Shown one piece after another: positions 25,888 through 34,517 of a DNA stretch of 64,000 nt. This DNA is from Spartobacteria bacterium (GTDB taxonomy: Bacteria; Verrucomicrobiota; Verrucomicrobiia; Chthoniobacterales; UBA10450), in the NCBI GenBank assembly GCA_003169975.1, contig PNAA01000036.1:1-64000 (forward strand), read 5' to 3'. The notes under the pieces were generated by a model that saw nothing but the letters and a program-made list of their open reading frames with translations, was not told where the DNA came from and did no database searches. Made by a program: the position numbers and the translations under genes. Every line of letters begins with the position of its first letter. The stretch's first letter is position 1.

Positions 25888-28692
25888 TTAACGCGGCGGA
25901 AACTCGAATTCGGCTTTCTTTTTGTCCTTCGAGAGCGTGAGGTAGGCGCTAAAGTTCGAACCGCGTTTCGAAACAAAGCCTTCGATCAAACCCGTCTTGC
26001 CCAACTCGACCAAACGTTCCGCGTCTTCGGCGGAAATCTCTTTCCCGCACAGATTGCGTTTCAATTGGAAAACGACCCGCGGCGAGCCATCGGCCTGCGG
26101 CTTGGCGACGACAAAAGCTTCGTCCGTTTGATAAAGATCGCCCCGGTGAATTTTGCTTTCGCCCAGCTTGACGGCTTTCGTCAGGTCTAGCGGTGGTTTT
26201 GCCTGGCGGGGCGCGCCTTTGCCGTTTTTCGTCCCGCCCTCGCGTGGTTTGCGGGGCGGAAATTCCCAGTTGATTTTGGGGCCCTGCCTAACGAGATAGG
26301 CGTCAAACGGCCGGCCCTTCTTCGAGGTGAATTTTTCGATCAGGTCGGTCTTGCCGTGGGTCACGAGCTGGACCACCTGCTCGCGCGTGATCTCCTTCTG
26401 GCACATCAGCCGGCCGACTTTGAATGTTTCCTTCCAGTCCTCCCCATTCCGTTCGCGTAACACATAGTTGGTCGCCGCTTCGCAAAGTTCCGCGCCGGTT
26501 TTCGGGTCGGTCCAGAACGGAACGAGCGCGTTGACATCAATCTTGTTGCCGAAATCCAGCTCCGCTTTTTTGCGGCCGGGATTCTTCTCATCTTCTACGA
26601 TCCGAATTTTCGAGGGAAAACGATTGCCCGTTTTCGCGGAAACAAATCCATCGAGCGGACCGATCTCGCCTTCGGCCACGAGCTGGCGAACCTCCTCTTC
26701 CTCGATCTTGCGCCCGCTCATCACCTTGTAAATCATCAGCCCACCGTCCTGCGATTTGTAACCGCGCAGGGTTTCGACCATCGGCTTTCCATCGGTCGGT
26801 GAAATAATATCGGTGACACGCGAATTGGACTCGTCCTCCTCGAAGTTCTTCGTCCGCTCGACGATGCCTTTGGTCACCTCGACGATTTCCGCCATGAAAT
26901 CGCGCCGCGGAAATTTGCCGTGCTCCATCTGGCGCAACTTGAATTCCCATTCGCCGGTCATGTCCGGCTTGGTCAGCGCGTCGGCCTGGACCGCGGAGAG
27001 GAACTGGAGCAACGATTCCGCTTTCGTCGTCGGCACGAGTTCGCGCTGGTTGCGCTCCAGATATTTTTGGTTGATCAACCCGTCGATCGTGTCGGCGCGC
27101 GTCGCTGGCGTCCCGAGACCGCGCTCTTTCATCGCCTCCGCCATTTCCTCGTCGTCGACGAGTTTACCGGCGCGCTCCATGGCGGAAAGGAGAGTCGCTT
27201 CTGTGTGACGCGGGGGCGGCTTGGTTGTCTCGGCGTGCAGCTCGGCGGAAATGGTTTTGGCCTGCGAGTTATCTGCGCTCGTGAGGGCGGGCAGCGCCTT
27301 GGCGTCCCCCGAATCATCGACCGTCGTCTTCCCGTAGACCGCGAGCCAGCCGGACGCGGTTAGGACTTTGCCTTCAGTCTTGAAATCGTGTTTGCCCGCC
27401 ACAGTGCTGATGCGGGTCGTGACATCAAATTCGGCCGCCGGAAAAAACGCCGCGACGAAACGGCGCGCGATCATGTCGTAAACCTTACCTTCCATTTCAT
27501 CGAGATGAGTCGGTGCAGTGCCGGTCGGGATGATGGCGAAGTGGTCGGAGATCTGCGCGTTGTTGAAAATGCGCTTATTCGGGCGCACCCAGCCGTTCTC
27601 GAGCGCGGTCTGGCCATGTTTCTCGAGGTCGCCGGGAAGTTCGCCTAACGTTTGCTTGCAGGTGGCGATGTAATCCTCTGGCAGCGCGCGCGAATCGGTT
27701 CGCGGATAAGTGATGACCTTGTGCCGCTCGTAGAGCGCCTGCGCGATCTGCAGGGTGCGGCGAGCCGAGAGGCCGTAGCGATTGTTCGCTTCGCGTTGCA
27801 AAGTAGTCAGATCGTAGAGTCGCGGCGAAGCCTGGTTCGATGACTTCTTTTCCTCGCTGACTTTCGCCAGCGGCTTGCCCTGGCAGGCCGCGAGCGCGGC
27901 TTCCGCGATCGCTTTTTCCCAGACGCGATCGATCCGGTCGTGCTCGTTTTTCTCGTCCTTTTTGAAATTCGGCCGCTGATAAACGCCTTCATAGGCGCCT
28001 TTCGCGATCTCGAATTTTGCGATTACGCGCCAATAATCCTGCGGCTTGAAATTGCGAATCTCCAGCTCGCGGTTGAAGACGATCGCGAGCGTTGGTGTTT
28101 GCACGCGACCGACCGAGGCGACGTTGCCGCCGCGCGAGCCAAACATCCGTTTCGTGATGGCGCGCGTGCCGTTGATCCCGATCAGCCAGTCGCTCTCACT
28201 GCGCGAGCGCGCGGCGTCGGCGAGGCCGGCCATCTGCTCACCTTCCCGCAAAGTGCGAAACGCTTCCCGGATTCCTCCCGCGGTCATCGTCTGCATCCAG
28301 GCGCGTTTCACCGGGAGCTTGGACTTCGAGAGCTGGTAAAGATTTTGGAAGATCAACTCACCCTCGCGCCCGGCGTCGCAGGCGTTCACGGCCAGGTCGA
28401 TGTCCTTGCGATGAAGAAGTTTCTTGAGCTGGTTGTAGCGATCTTTCGAATCGGCGATCGGTTTCAGCCCGAATTTTTCCGGGATGATGGGGAGCGTCTC
28501 GAGGCGCCAAAAGCCGTATTTCTTTTTGTCGATGTCCTCGGGCATCTCGAGCTCGACCACATGGCCGACGGCCGACGAGATGACGTACTCGTCGTTCTCG
28601 AAGTGGTCGCCCCTTTTCGGCACTTTGCCCAAGGCGCGCGCGAGGTCTGCGGCAACGCTCGGTTTCTCGGCGATGATGAGGGTCTTGGCCAT
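25888..28692 (-). CDS. topB: DNA topoisomerase III-type type IA topoisomerase with repeated C-terminal domains
   Basis: Relaxes or decatenates DNA by passing a single strand through a Tyr-linked break. From the ATG at 28692 the protein is about 934 residues. The Toprim domain starts MAKTLIIAEKPSVAADLARA with the acidic block NACDAGREGELIF; the active-site Tyr is in VITYPRTDSRALPED. The C-terminus carries several copies of a topoisomerase C-terminal repeat (for example QVVQLVTHGKTDLIEKFTSK, GKTGLIEGFVSKRGSNFSAY) in place of zinc fingers. TopB is preferred over TopA from the RNFKPQDYWRV region. Two CGTTAGGC words lie inside (26286, 27643). Confidence 0.9.
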   Translation of the reverse strand: MAKTLIIAEKPSVAADLARALGKVPKRGDHFENDEYVISSAVGHVVELEMPEDIDKKKYGFWRLETLPIIPEKFGLKPIADSKDRYNQLKKLLHRKDIDLAVNACDAGREGELIFQNLYQLSKSKLPVKRAWMQTMTAGGIREAFRTLREGEQMAGLADAARSRSESDWLIGINGTRAITKRMFGSRGGNVASVGRVQTPTLAIVFNRELEIRNFKPQDYWRVIAKFEIAKGAYEGVYQRPNFKKDEKNEHDRIDRVWEKAIAEAALAACQGKPLAKVSEEKKSSNQASPRLYDLTTLQREANNRYGLSARRTLQIAQALYERHKVITYPRTDSRALPEDYIATCKQTLGELPGDLEKHGQTALENGWVRPNKRIFNNAQISDHFAIIPTGTAPTHLDEMEGKVYDMIARRFVAAFFPAAEFDVTTRISTVAGKHDFKTEGKVLTASGWLAVYGKTTVDDSGDAKALPALTSADNSQAKTISAELHAETTKPPPRHTEATLLSAMERAGKLVDDEEMAEAMKERGLGTPATRADTIDGLINQKYLERNQRELVPTTKAESLLQFLSAVQADALTKPDMTGEWEFKLRQMEHGKFPRRDFMAEIVEVTKGIVERTKNFEEDESNSRVTDIISPTDGKPMVETLRGYKSQDGGLMIYKVMSGRKIEEEEVRQLVAEGEIGPLDGFVSAKTGNRFPSKIRIVEDEKNPGRKKAELDFGNKIDVNALVPFWTDPKTGAELCEAATNYVLRERNGEDWKETFKVGRLMCQKEITREQVVQLVTHGKTDLIEKFTSKKGRPFDAYLVRQGPKINWEFPPRKPREGGTKNGKGAPRQAKPPLDLTKAVKLGESKIHRGDLYQTDEAFVVAKPQADGSPRVVFQLKRNLCGKEISAEDAERLVELGKTGLIEGFVSKRGSNFSAYLTLSKDKKKAEFEFPPR

Positions 28693-28756
28693 GAAGGGAT
28701 GCCAACTAGACCTCGTTGGCGTAGTTTGCAAGTCACCGCAGCACGAAGCGCGCGCG

Positions 28757-29866
28757 CTATGAGAGCTTGACGAAATATTTCCCGGGCAGCTGTTTGACGA
28801 GGCGCTTCAGTTCCAGCCGGAGGAGCACGGAGGAGACGGTGGCACTGGGGAGTTCGCAGGTCGTGGCGATCCGGTCGATCGGCGTCTCGGTCGGATTGAT
28901 CGCGTCGTAGACGCGGCGTTCGTCCTCGCTCAGCTCCGGCAGAACCCGCGCTGAGACCTCCGGCAGCTTCTGTTTTTCCGGGAGGAGAATTTGCAGATCG
29001 TCGAGGATGTCGCTCGCGTCCATGACCAGTTTCGCACCTTGCTGGATAAGACGATTCGAGCCGTGCGCCGTCGGGGCGTTGATGTGGCCGGGCACGGCGT
29101 AAACGGACCGGCCCTGCTCGAGCGCCTGCGCGGCGGTGATGAGCGCGCCGCTGTTTATCCCGGCTTCGACGACGAGAATGCCGTGACTCCAGCCGCTAAT
29201 GATGCGGTTGCGCATCGGAAAAGTCTGGCGGTCCGGCTCGACCGCCATCGAGAACTCGGAGAGGATGGCGCCGTTTCCGCTGCGAATCTTGTCCGCGAGC
29301 GCGGCGTTCTCCGGCGGATAGAGTTTCGTTAGGCCGGAACCGATCACGGCAATCGTCCGGCCCTTCGCCGCCAACGCGCCCTGATGCGCCGCGGTGTCGA
29401 TCCCGCGCGCGAGCCCGCTGATGATGGTGAGCCCCGCATAGGCGAGCTGATAGGAAAGTTTCTTCGCGCACTCCGCGCCGTAATGGCTCGTGCGGCGCGA
29501 CCCGATCACGCCGATAGCGTGCTGATCGCGCTCCGTCAGTTCGCCCCAGACGTAGAGCACGATCGGCGGCGCGTGGATCTCGCGCAGCTGGCGCGGATAC
29601 ATCGGCGACTGCGCGGTAATCACCTCCGCGCCGAAATCGCGAATGCGTTCGAGCTCGGCGGAAAGATCGACCGTGCTTTCCCAATTCGCGATTTGTTCCG
29701 CAACCTCATTCCCGATGCCGTCGATGGAGCGCAGTTCGTTTCTCCTCGCGGACAAAATTCGCTCCGGCGTTTCGAAGACCTCGAGCAACTTGCGCAAACG
29801 CACCGGTCCCATCTGCGGAACCATGTTGAGCGCGATGCAGGCTTCGGTGCTGTTCATGGATGGCAA
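28757..29866 (-). CDS. dprA: DNA-processing protein DprA
   Basis: Loads RecA on incoming single-stranded DNA during natural transformation. The 369-residue protein has an N-terminal helix-hairpin-helix region (IALNMVPQMGPVRLRKLLEV), the Rossmann-like core with IGVIGSRRTSHYG, GLARGIDTAAHQGAL and AVIGSGLTKLYPPEN, and a C-terminal winged-helix-like domain. The start may be the internal ATG three codons in. It is a marker of competence, relevant to the dispersed CGTTAGGC word, one copy of which lies at 29327 inside the gene. It sits between ssb and topB. Confidence 0.95.
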   Translation of the reverse strand: MPSMNSTEACIALNMVPQMGPVRLRKLLEVFETPERILSARRNELRSIDGIGNEVAEQIANWESTVDLSAELERIRDFGAEVITAQSPMYPRQLREIHAPPIVLYVWGELTERDQHAIGVIGSRRTSHYGAECAKKLSYQLAYAGLTIISGLARGIDTAAHQGALAAKGRTIAVIGSGLTKLYPPENAALADKIRSGNGAILSEFSMAVEPDRQTFPMRNRIISGWSHGILVVEAGINSGALITAAQALEQGRSVYAVPGHINAPTAHGSNRLIQQGAKLVMDASDILDDLQILLPEKQKLPEVSARVLPELSEDERRVYDAINPTETPIDRIATTCELPSATVSSVLLRLELKRLVKQLPGKYFVKLS

Positions 29867-29912
29867 CCGAAGGTCGGAGACTTGTCGTTAGGCGCGAGCT
29901 CGCGCGGTAAAA

Positions 29913-30383
29913 CTAGAACGGAATCTCGTCGTCGTCCGGCTCGGCGGGCGCATTTTTTGGCGCGTTTTTCGAACTGGCGCTCGGTTTGGCTGAGTGCGGC
30001 GGCGCTTCTCCGCTGCCGCCTTCTTCACCACCACCGCCGCCGCCGCTTGGACGGCCGCCCAGCATTTGCATCATCTCGCCGATCACCTTGAGTTTGCTGC
30101 GCTTTTGGCCCGATTGCTTGTCATCCCAGGTATCGAGTTGCAGCCGGCCTTCGATGAAAACGGACCGGCCCTTCTTCAAATATTCGCCGGCCACTTCGGC
30201 GGTGCGACCCCAGAAGGTCACGTCGACGAAGGTGACTTCTTCGCGCTTCTCGCCGGTATCGAGGGTGTATTGACGGTTCACGGCAATCCCAAGATCCGCG
30301 ACTGCGCTGCCCTTCGGCGTGTAGCGTACTTCCGGATCGCGGGTCAGATTGCCCAGGAGGAAAACCTTATTGTAGCTGGCCAT
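29913..30383 (-). CDS. ssb: Single-stranded DNA-binding protein
   Basis: 156 residues: N-terminal OB fold ([40 protein letters not shown]), a Gly-rich linker and the acidic tip PDDDEIPF that recruits repair proteins. It follows rpsF by 18 bp, the classic rpsF-ssb arrangement. The 46-bp gap to dprA contains a CGTTAGGC word at 29886-29893. Confidence 0.96.
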   Translation of the reverse strand: MASYNKVFLLGNLTRDPEVRYTPKGSAVADLGIAVNRQYTLDTGEKREEVTFVDVTFWGRTAEVAGEYLKKGRSVFIEGRLQLDTWDDKQSGQKRSKLKVIGEMMQMLGGRPSGGGGGGEEGGSGEAPPHSAKPSASSKNAPKNAPAEPDDDEIPF

Positions 30384-30401
30384 GCGACTTTTCTAGCGGA
30401 T

Positions 30402-30734
30402 CTACTTCTCGGCGGCGACTCTCTTTTTCGCCGGCGGCGCTTTTTTGTCGCTCAAGCGCTGGTAGTGCTGCCGGTAGACTTCCGGGTCGAGCTTGAACTT
30501 CGAGCGCAGTTTCGTGATCAACTGCGAGTCGGCGTGGAAGATGAAATTGACGAAAAAACCGGAGTCGAGTTCGCCCGCGACGTAGGAGAACGGCCGCTTG
30601 TCCATTTTCTGGACCTGCTCGATCTGCGCGCCCTCTTTTTGAAATTCGGACTCGAGACGGTCCACGATATCCTTCACGGCATCATCCTTGCCCTGCGTGT
30701 TGAGCACGAGCAACGCCTCATAACGATTCTTCAT
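30402..30734 (-). CDS. rpsF: Ribosomal protein bS6
   Basis: 110-residue small-subunit protein that binds 16S rRNA with bS18. It begins MKNRYEALLVLNTQGKD, with KMDKRPFSYVAGELDSGFF in the central strand and a basic C-terminal tail. It overlaps the pth stop by 4 bp and is followed by ssb. No bS18 gene follows, unlike in many genomes. Confidence 0.95.
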   Translation of the reverse strand: MKNRYEALLVLNTQGKDDAVKDIVDRLESEFQKEGAQIEQVQKMDKRPFSYVAGELDSGFFVNFIFHADSQLITKLRSKFKLDPEVYRQHYQRLSDKKAPPAKKRVAAEK

Positions 30735-31312
30735 AATTCTTCAGGTGGTTTGTTGAAAACATTCATCGCAGCAAACAGTCCTTTGTCGACCGCGCACTTC
30801 GCCGCTTCCGCCGCGCGCACGATCACTTCATCGAGGATCGGTTTTTCTTCTTCAAAAAAGCGACCGAGCACGTAATCGACCGCGCCCTCGGAGGGCGCGC
30901 CGCCGATCCCGACCCGCAACCTCGGGATTTCCTCGGTGCCGAAATGTTCGAAGATCGACTCGAGGCCGTTGTGTCCGCCCGAGCTGCCCTGCGACCGCAG
31001 GCGCAAGCGGCCGAGCGGCAGCGCGAAGTCGTCGAGCACGACGAGAATTTCCGCCGCCGCGATTTTGTAGAAATTGGCGATCGCGGCGAGCGGCTGACCG
31101 CTGCGATTCATATAGGTTGCCGGTTTCACCAGGAACACGTCGCTTTTCGCCCAGGCTGCGCCCCATTTTTCCGAGTAATCCCACGGGAGCTTTGCATCGG
31201 CGGCCAGCCGGTCGAGCACCATGAAACCGACGTTGTGCCGCGTTCGTTGATACTCGCGCCCGGGATTCCCGAGGCCCGCGATCAGGCGAATCGGCGCGAC
31301 TGCTTCGTTCAC
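30731..31312 (-). CDS. pth: Peptidyl-tRNA hydrolase
   Basis: Recycles peptidyl-tRNA released from stalled ribosomes. The 193-residue protein has LIAGLGNPGREYQRTRHNVGF with the catalytic His, the VKPATYMNRSG loop and the SSGGHNGLESI segment. It begins 26 bp after rplY, a common pairing in bacteria, and overlaps rpsF by 4 bp. Confidence 0.96.
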   Translation of the reverse strand: MNEAVAPIRLIAGLGNPGREYQRTRHNVGFMVLDRLAADAKLPWDYSEKWGAAWAKSDVFLVKPATYMNRSGQPLAAIANFYKIAAAEILVVLDDFALPLGRLRLRSQGSSGGHNGLESIFEHFGTEEIPRLRVGIGGAPSEGAVDYVLGRFFEEEKPILDEVIVRAAEAAKCAVDKGLFAAMNVFNKPPEEL

Positions 31313-31338
31313 GTCCGTTCCGGCGCAGGGCGCGGAAG

Positions 31339-32052
31339 TTATTTCTTCGCTTCCTTCTCTTTCGCGGGGGCTGCACCCTTCGAGGGCGCGGCCGGCGCGG
31401 CACCACCCTCGGCCGGCTCCTTCTTGGCCGTGATCACTTCGGGCGCCGTCGGAGCTTCCTCCGCCGCCGCGACCGGCTCTTCTTCCACCGTCGGCGCGAG
31501 GACTGAGAACGCGGTCAGATCAGCTGGCACACGCGTGGTCACGCCGGATGGGAGCGGAAGCGCGCGGACGTGAATCGAGTCGCCGATATTGAGATGCGAA
31601 ACGTCGACCGTGATCACGTCGGGAAGATCGCGCGGCAGACATTCGATCTCGAGAGAGCGGATATTTTGCTCGAGCAAGCCGCCGAAGGTCTTGACGCCCT
31701 CGGGGAGTCCGGTCGGCTCGAGCGGGACATCGGCCTCGATCATTTCGTCCATCGAGACGGCGTGAAAATCGATATGCAAAATGTCGCCGCCGAGCGGGGC
31801 ATGTTGCACTTCCTGCACGAGCGCGAGGCGGCCGGCCTTTTCGCCCTCGATCTCGAGTTCGACGAGAATGTTTTCGCCGGAGGCGTGACTGAGCATCAGC
31901 GAGATGTCGCGTTTCGAGATTTGCAGCGCCTCGGCCTTGGTCTTGCCGCCGTAAATGATTGCCGGTACGGCGCCTTGCGCCTTGATTTTGCGGACCGCGG
32001 ACCGCCCCGTGCCGGTGCGCCGGGTCGCCGAGAGTTTTACTTGTTTAGCCAT
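31339..32052 (-). CDS. rplY: Ribosomal protein bL25 (CTC form)
   Basis: 237-residue long form of bL25 that binds 5S rRNA. The N-terminal domain contains RRTGTGRSAVRKIKAQGAVP and a beta-barrel with DILHIDFHAVSMDEM. The C-terminal TL5/CTC domain has LPRDLPDVITVDVSHLNIGD. An Ala/Glu/Lys-rich low-complexity tail of about 55 residues ends the protein. It sits 12 bp after prs. Confidence 0.94.
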   Translation of the reverse strand: MAKQVKLSATRRTGTGRSAVRKIKAQGAVPAIIYGGKTKAEALQISKRDISLMLSHASGENILVELEIEGEKAGRLALVQEVQHAPLGGDILHIDFHAVSMDEMIEADVPLEPTGLPEGVKTFGGLLEQNIRSLEIECLPRDLPDVITVDVSHLNIGDSIHVRALPLPSGVTTRVPADLTAFSVLAPTVEEEPVAAAEEAPTAPEVITAKKEPAEGGAAPAAPSKGAAPAKEKEAKK

Positions 32053-32064
32053 GGTTTCAGTTTG

Positions 32065-33027
32065 CTAGTGCGCGCCGTTATCAATCTTGAAGAGCGACGA
32101 AACGGACTCGTCATTATGAATCCGCTTGATGCTCTCCCCGAGCAGCTCAGAGACGCAAAGCACCGTGGTCGTAAAGCCTTCCACGGTGCGAACGGGCACG
32201 CTGTTGGTCGTTATTAATTCCTTAATTTCGGATTTTTGCAACCGCTCGATCGCGACATCGGCCAGGACGGCGTGCGCGACCCCGGCGTAGATGTCGAGCG
32301 CGCCGTTCTTTTTCAGCAAAGTCGCGGCGGAAGTCAGCGTGCCCGCGGTCTCGGTCAGGTCATCGACCAGGAGCACATCGCAGCCCTCCACTTCACCGAT
32401 CAAATAGAGCGCTTCGGTCTCCGTGGCGCTCTTGCGTTGCTTGGCGACGATCGCGAGGCTGGCGCCCAGCGCCTGCGAGTAGGCGCTCGCCATTTTCAGG
32501 CCGCCCACATCGGGCGACACGACGGCCGTCTTGCGGGTCAACTTTCCGCGCAAGTGAGGAATCAACACCGGCAGCGAATACAAATGGTCCACCGGAATGT
32601 CGAAGAACCCCTGCACCTGCTGCGCGTGCAGATCCATCGTCAGGACCCGGCTCACGCCCGCGGCACAGAGCAAATTGGCGACCAGCTTCGCCGTAATCGG
32701 GACGCGCGGCTGGTCCTTGCGATCCTGTCGGGCGTAACCGAAAAACGGGATGACCGCCGTGATGCGATCGGCGCTCGCGCGCCGCGCCGCGTCCACCATG
32801 ATGAGCAACTCCATCAAGTGCTCGTTCGTCGGCGGACAGGTGGGCTGGACGATGAAAACATCGCGACCGCGAATGTTCTCGTCGATCTTGATGTAGGTTT
32901 CGCCATCCGGGAACGAGCTGATCGTTGCCTGGCCAAGCGGGACGCCGATGAACTTGCAGATCCGCTGGGCCAGCTCGCGATTGGCGGACCCGGAGAAAAC
33001 TTTAAGCTCAGGTTGGAGAGCAAACAT
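32065..33027 (-). CDS. prs: Ribose-phosphate pyrophosphokinase
   Basis: Makes PRPP from ribose 5-phosphate and ATP for nucleotide, His and Trp synthesis. The 320-residue protein carries the conserved FSGSANRELAQRI start, SSFPDGETYIKI, the flexible loop RQDRK, and the PRPP-binding loop CDVLLVDDLTETAGTL. The length is standard. It is the first gene of the prs-rplY-pth-rpsF-ssb-dprA run. The 236-bp region upstream holds the terminator of the preceding gene and probably its promoter. Confidence 0.96.
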   Translation of the reverse strand: MFALQPELKVFSGSANRELAQRICKFIGVPLGQATISSFPDGETYIKIDENIRGRDVFIVQPTCPPTNEHLMELLIMVDAARRASADRITAVIPFFGYARQDRKDQPRVPITAKLVANLLCAAGVSRVLTMDLHAQQVQGFFDIPVDHLYSLPVLIPHLRGKLTRKTAVVSPDVGGLKMASAYSQALGASLAIVAKQRKSATETEALYLIGEVEGCDVLLVDDLTETAGTLTSAATLLKKNGALDIYAGVAHAVLADVAIERLQKSEIKELITTNSVPVRTVEGFTTTVLCVSELLGESIKRIHNDESVSSLFKIDNGAH

Positions 33028-33104
33028 CAGTCGAGGGCCGGTAGCTTAGGCGCGATTATTCAGAGTTGGCAAAGGAATCCGAACGAGCCTGGAAGATTCC
33101 TACC

Positions 33105-33148
33105 ACAAAAAAACGGAGGCGACGGAAAACTCTTCCGTCGCCTCCGAC
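33105..33148 (-). terminator. Strong Rho-independent terminator
   Basis: Two 14-base arms, cggaggcgacggaa and its exact inverted copy ttccgtcgcctccg, are separated by five bases. On the minus strand the hairpin is followed by a run of seven T (the A-run at about 33105-33111 on the plus strand). It ends the transcript of the small gene at 33264-33548 just before prs. Confidence 0.88.
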
Positions 33149-33263
33149 AAACACCAGGCAAATTTTCCACCGGAGCTCCAGGCGACATGCTCCGTTTGAT
33201 CGGTTCAAGAAATATCAAAAACGGCCGACGGCGTCAATCAAACTTTGGCGCCTCCCGGCAACG

Positions 33264-33548
33264 TCAGTTCTGGAAGGAGGCGCGGACCTTCGCCTTTTTC
33301 TCCTCGCAATCTTCATGCAGGCGCCGGATCTCCGCCGCCAGTTGCGCCTGAAGTTGCTCAAACTCCTGGAAGGTTCCGGTCAAGCCCGCCTCGCGGATTT
33401 TGTCCTGCAAAAAGAGTTCCTTCTCCGCGATCCGCGCCTTGTAGGTGGAATCGATTTCCGCGATTTGCGCCTTTTGCTCGTCAGTCAGCTTGACCGTCGG
33501 CGCGCTTTTCTCGAGGCGCTCCATCGCAAGTTCATACGCTGATTTCAT
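33264..33548 (-). CDS. Small coiled-coil protein of unknown function
   Basis: 94 residues, charged and almost entirely helical (SAYELAMERLEKSAPTVKLT, then EFEQLQAQLAAEIRRLHEDC). No signal peptide or membrane segment. It has its own strong terminator on the prs side and diverges from the HAD gene 83 bp away. I do not recognise a family beyond a likely lineage-restricted hypothetical. The clean terminator supports a real gene. Confidence 0.75.
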   Translation of the reverse strand: MKSAYELAMERLEKSAPTVKLTDEQKAQIAEIDSTYKARIAEKELFLQDKIREAGLTGTFQEFEQLQAQLAAEIRRLHEDCEEKKAKVRASFQN

Positions 33549-33631
33549 CTTCCGCTCCTTTCCCTGCTCCTGATCGTAATCGTAATCGACGCATTGCGCA
33601 GGCGAAATCCGTTCCTAAGTTCCCCTTCCGC

Positions 33632-34402
33632 ATGCCGCCAAAGATCCGACTCCTCAGCACCGATTTCGATGGCACGCTCGTCTCGCACGCGAGTGACCCG
33701 GTCTTTGATCGCGACTGCATGGAGTTGATCCGCGAGCTGCAACGGAACGGCGCGCTCTGGGCCATTAACACCGGCCGTTCGGTCAGCCTGCTCGAGGAAG
33801 GCCTGGAGGATTTTGCCTTCCCGCTCCAGCCTGACTTTATTCTCACGAGCGAGCGCGATGTTTTTCGCCCGACACAAGACGGCTGGGAACCTTTTGGCGA
33901 TTGGAATGCGCGCTGCGCGCACGCCCACGCCGAGCTTTACCAATCCGCCTCCTCCATCCTCGCGGAGGTGATCGATTTCGTCAGCCGCCAAACCAAGGCG
34001 AGCGTCATCTACGAAGCGGACGAGCCCGCCGGCCTGATCGCCTCGAGTGAGGAAGAGATGGATCGCCTAACGAAATTCATCGACCAGGCCAAAGCCGGGG
34101 AACCGCAGTTTCATTACCAGCGCAACACCATCTATCTGCGCTTTTGCCACGCCGATTATCACAAAGGCGCCGCCCTGGAAGAACTTTCGCGGCTCACCGA
34201 AATCCCGCGCGCCGCCATTTTTGCCGCGGGCGATCATCACAACGACATCTCGATGCTCGATGGTCGTTATGCCGCGCTCCCGGCGTGCCCGGCCAACGCC
34301 ATCGCCGAAGTCAAGGAGGCCGTTCGCCGCGCCGGCGGCTGGGTGGCGGAGAAGGAACACGGCGCGGGAGTGCACGAAGCGCTCCGGCACTTTCTGGAGT
34401 AG
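33632..34402 (+). CDS. HAD-superfamily (Cof-like) phosphatase
   Basis: 256 residues with all four HAD motifs: DFDGTLVSH (I, nucleophile Asp), INTGRS (II), a Lys in YHKGAALEEL (III) and AAGDHHNDISML (IV). The cap resembles type IIB, as in sugar phosphatases (SPP/Cof group). The substrate cannot be deduced. It is transcribed alone, divergent from the coiled-coil gene. A CGTTAGGC word lies at 34065. Confidence 0.85.
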   Translation: MPPKIRLLSTDFDGTLVSHASDPVFDRDCMELIRELQRNGALWAINTGRSVSLLEEGLEDFAFPLQPDFILTSERDVFRPTQDGWEPFGDWNARCAHAHAELYQSASSILAEVIDFVSRQTKASVIYEADEPAGLIASSEEEMDRLTKFIDQAKAGEPQFHYQRNTIYLRFCHADYHKGAALEELSRLTEIPRAAIFAAGDHHNDISMLDGRYAALPACPANAIAEVKEAVRRAGGWVAEKEHGAGVHEALRHFLE

Positions 34403-34512
34403 AGGCGGCCGGGTCGGCCGCTCGCGCCAAGGCCGCGCGGGGATTTGTAGGGCGGGCGCTCCGCCTGCCCTCGGTGACGCCAGGCAAGCGAAGCGCTTGC
34501 CCTGCAATCTGA
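34403..34512. repeat. REP-like GC-rich palindromic spacer
   Basis: The gap between the convergent HAD and autotransporter-type genes holds inverted blocks such as ggcggccgggtcggccgc and gggcgggcgctccgcctgccc. They form nested hairpins and have no coding signal. Such elements recur in intergenic gaps of this lineage and may act as bidirectional terminators. Confidence 0.5.
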
Positions 34513-34517
34513 AATCG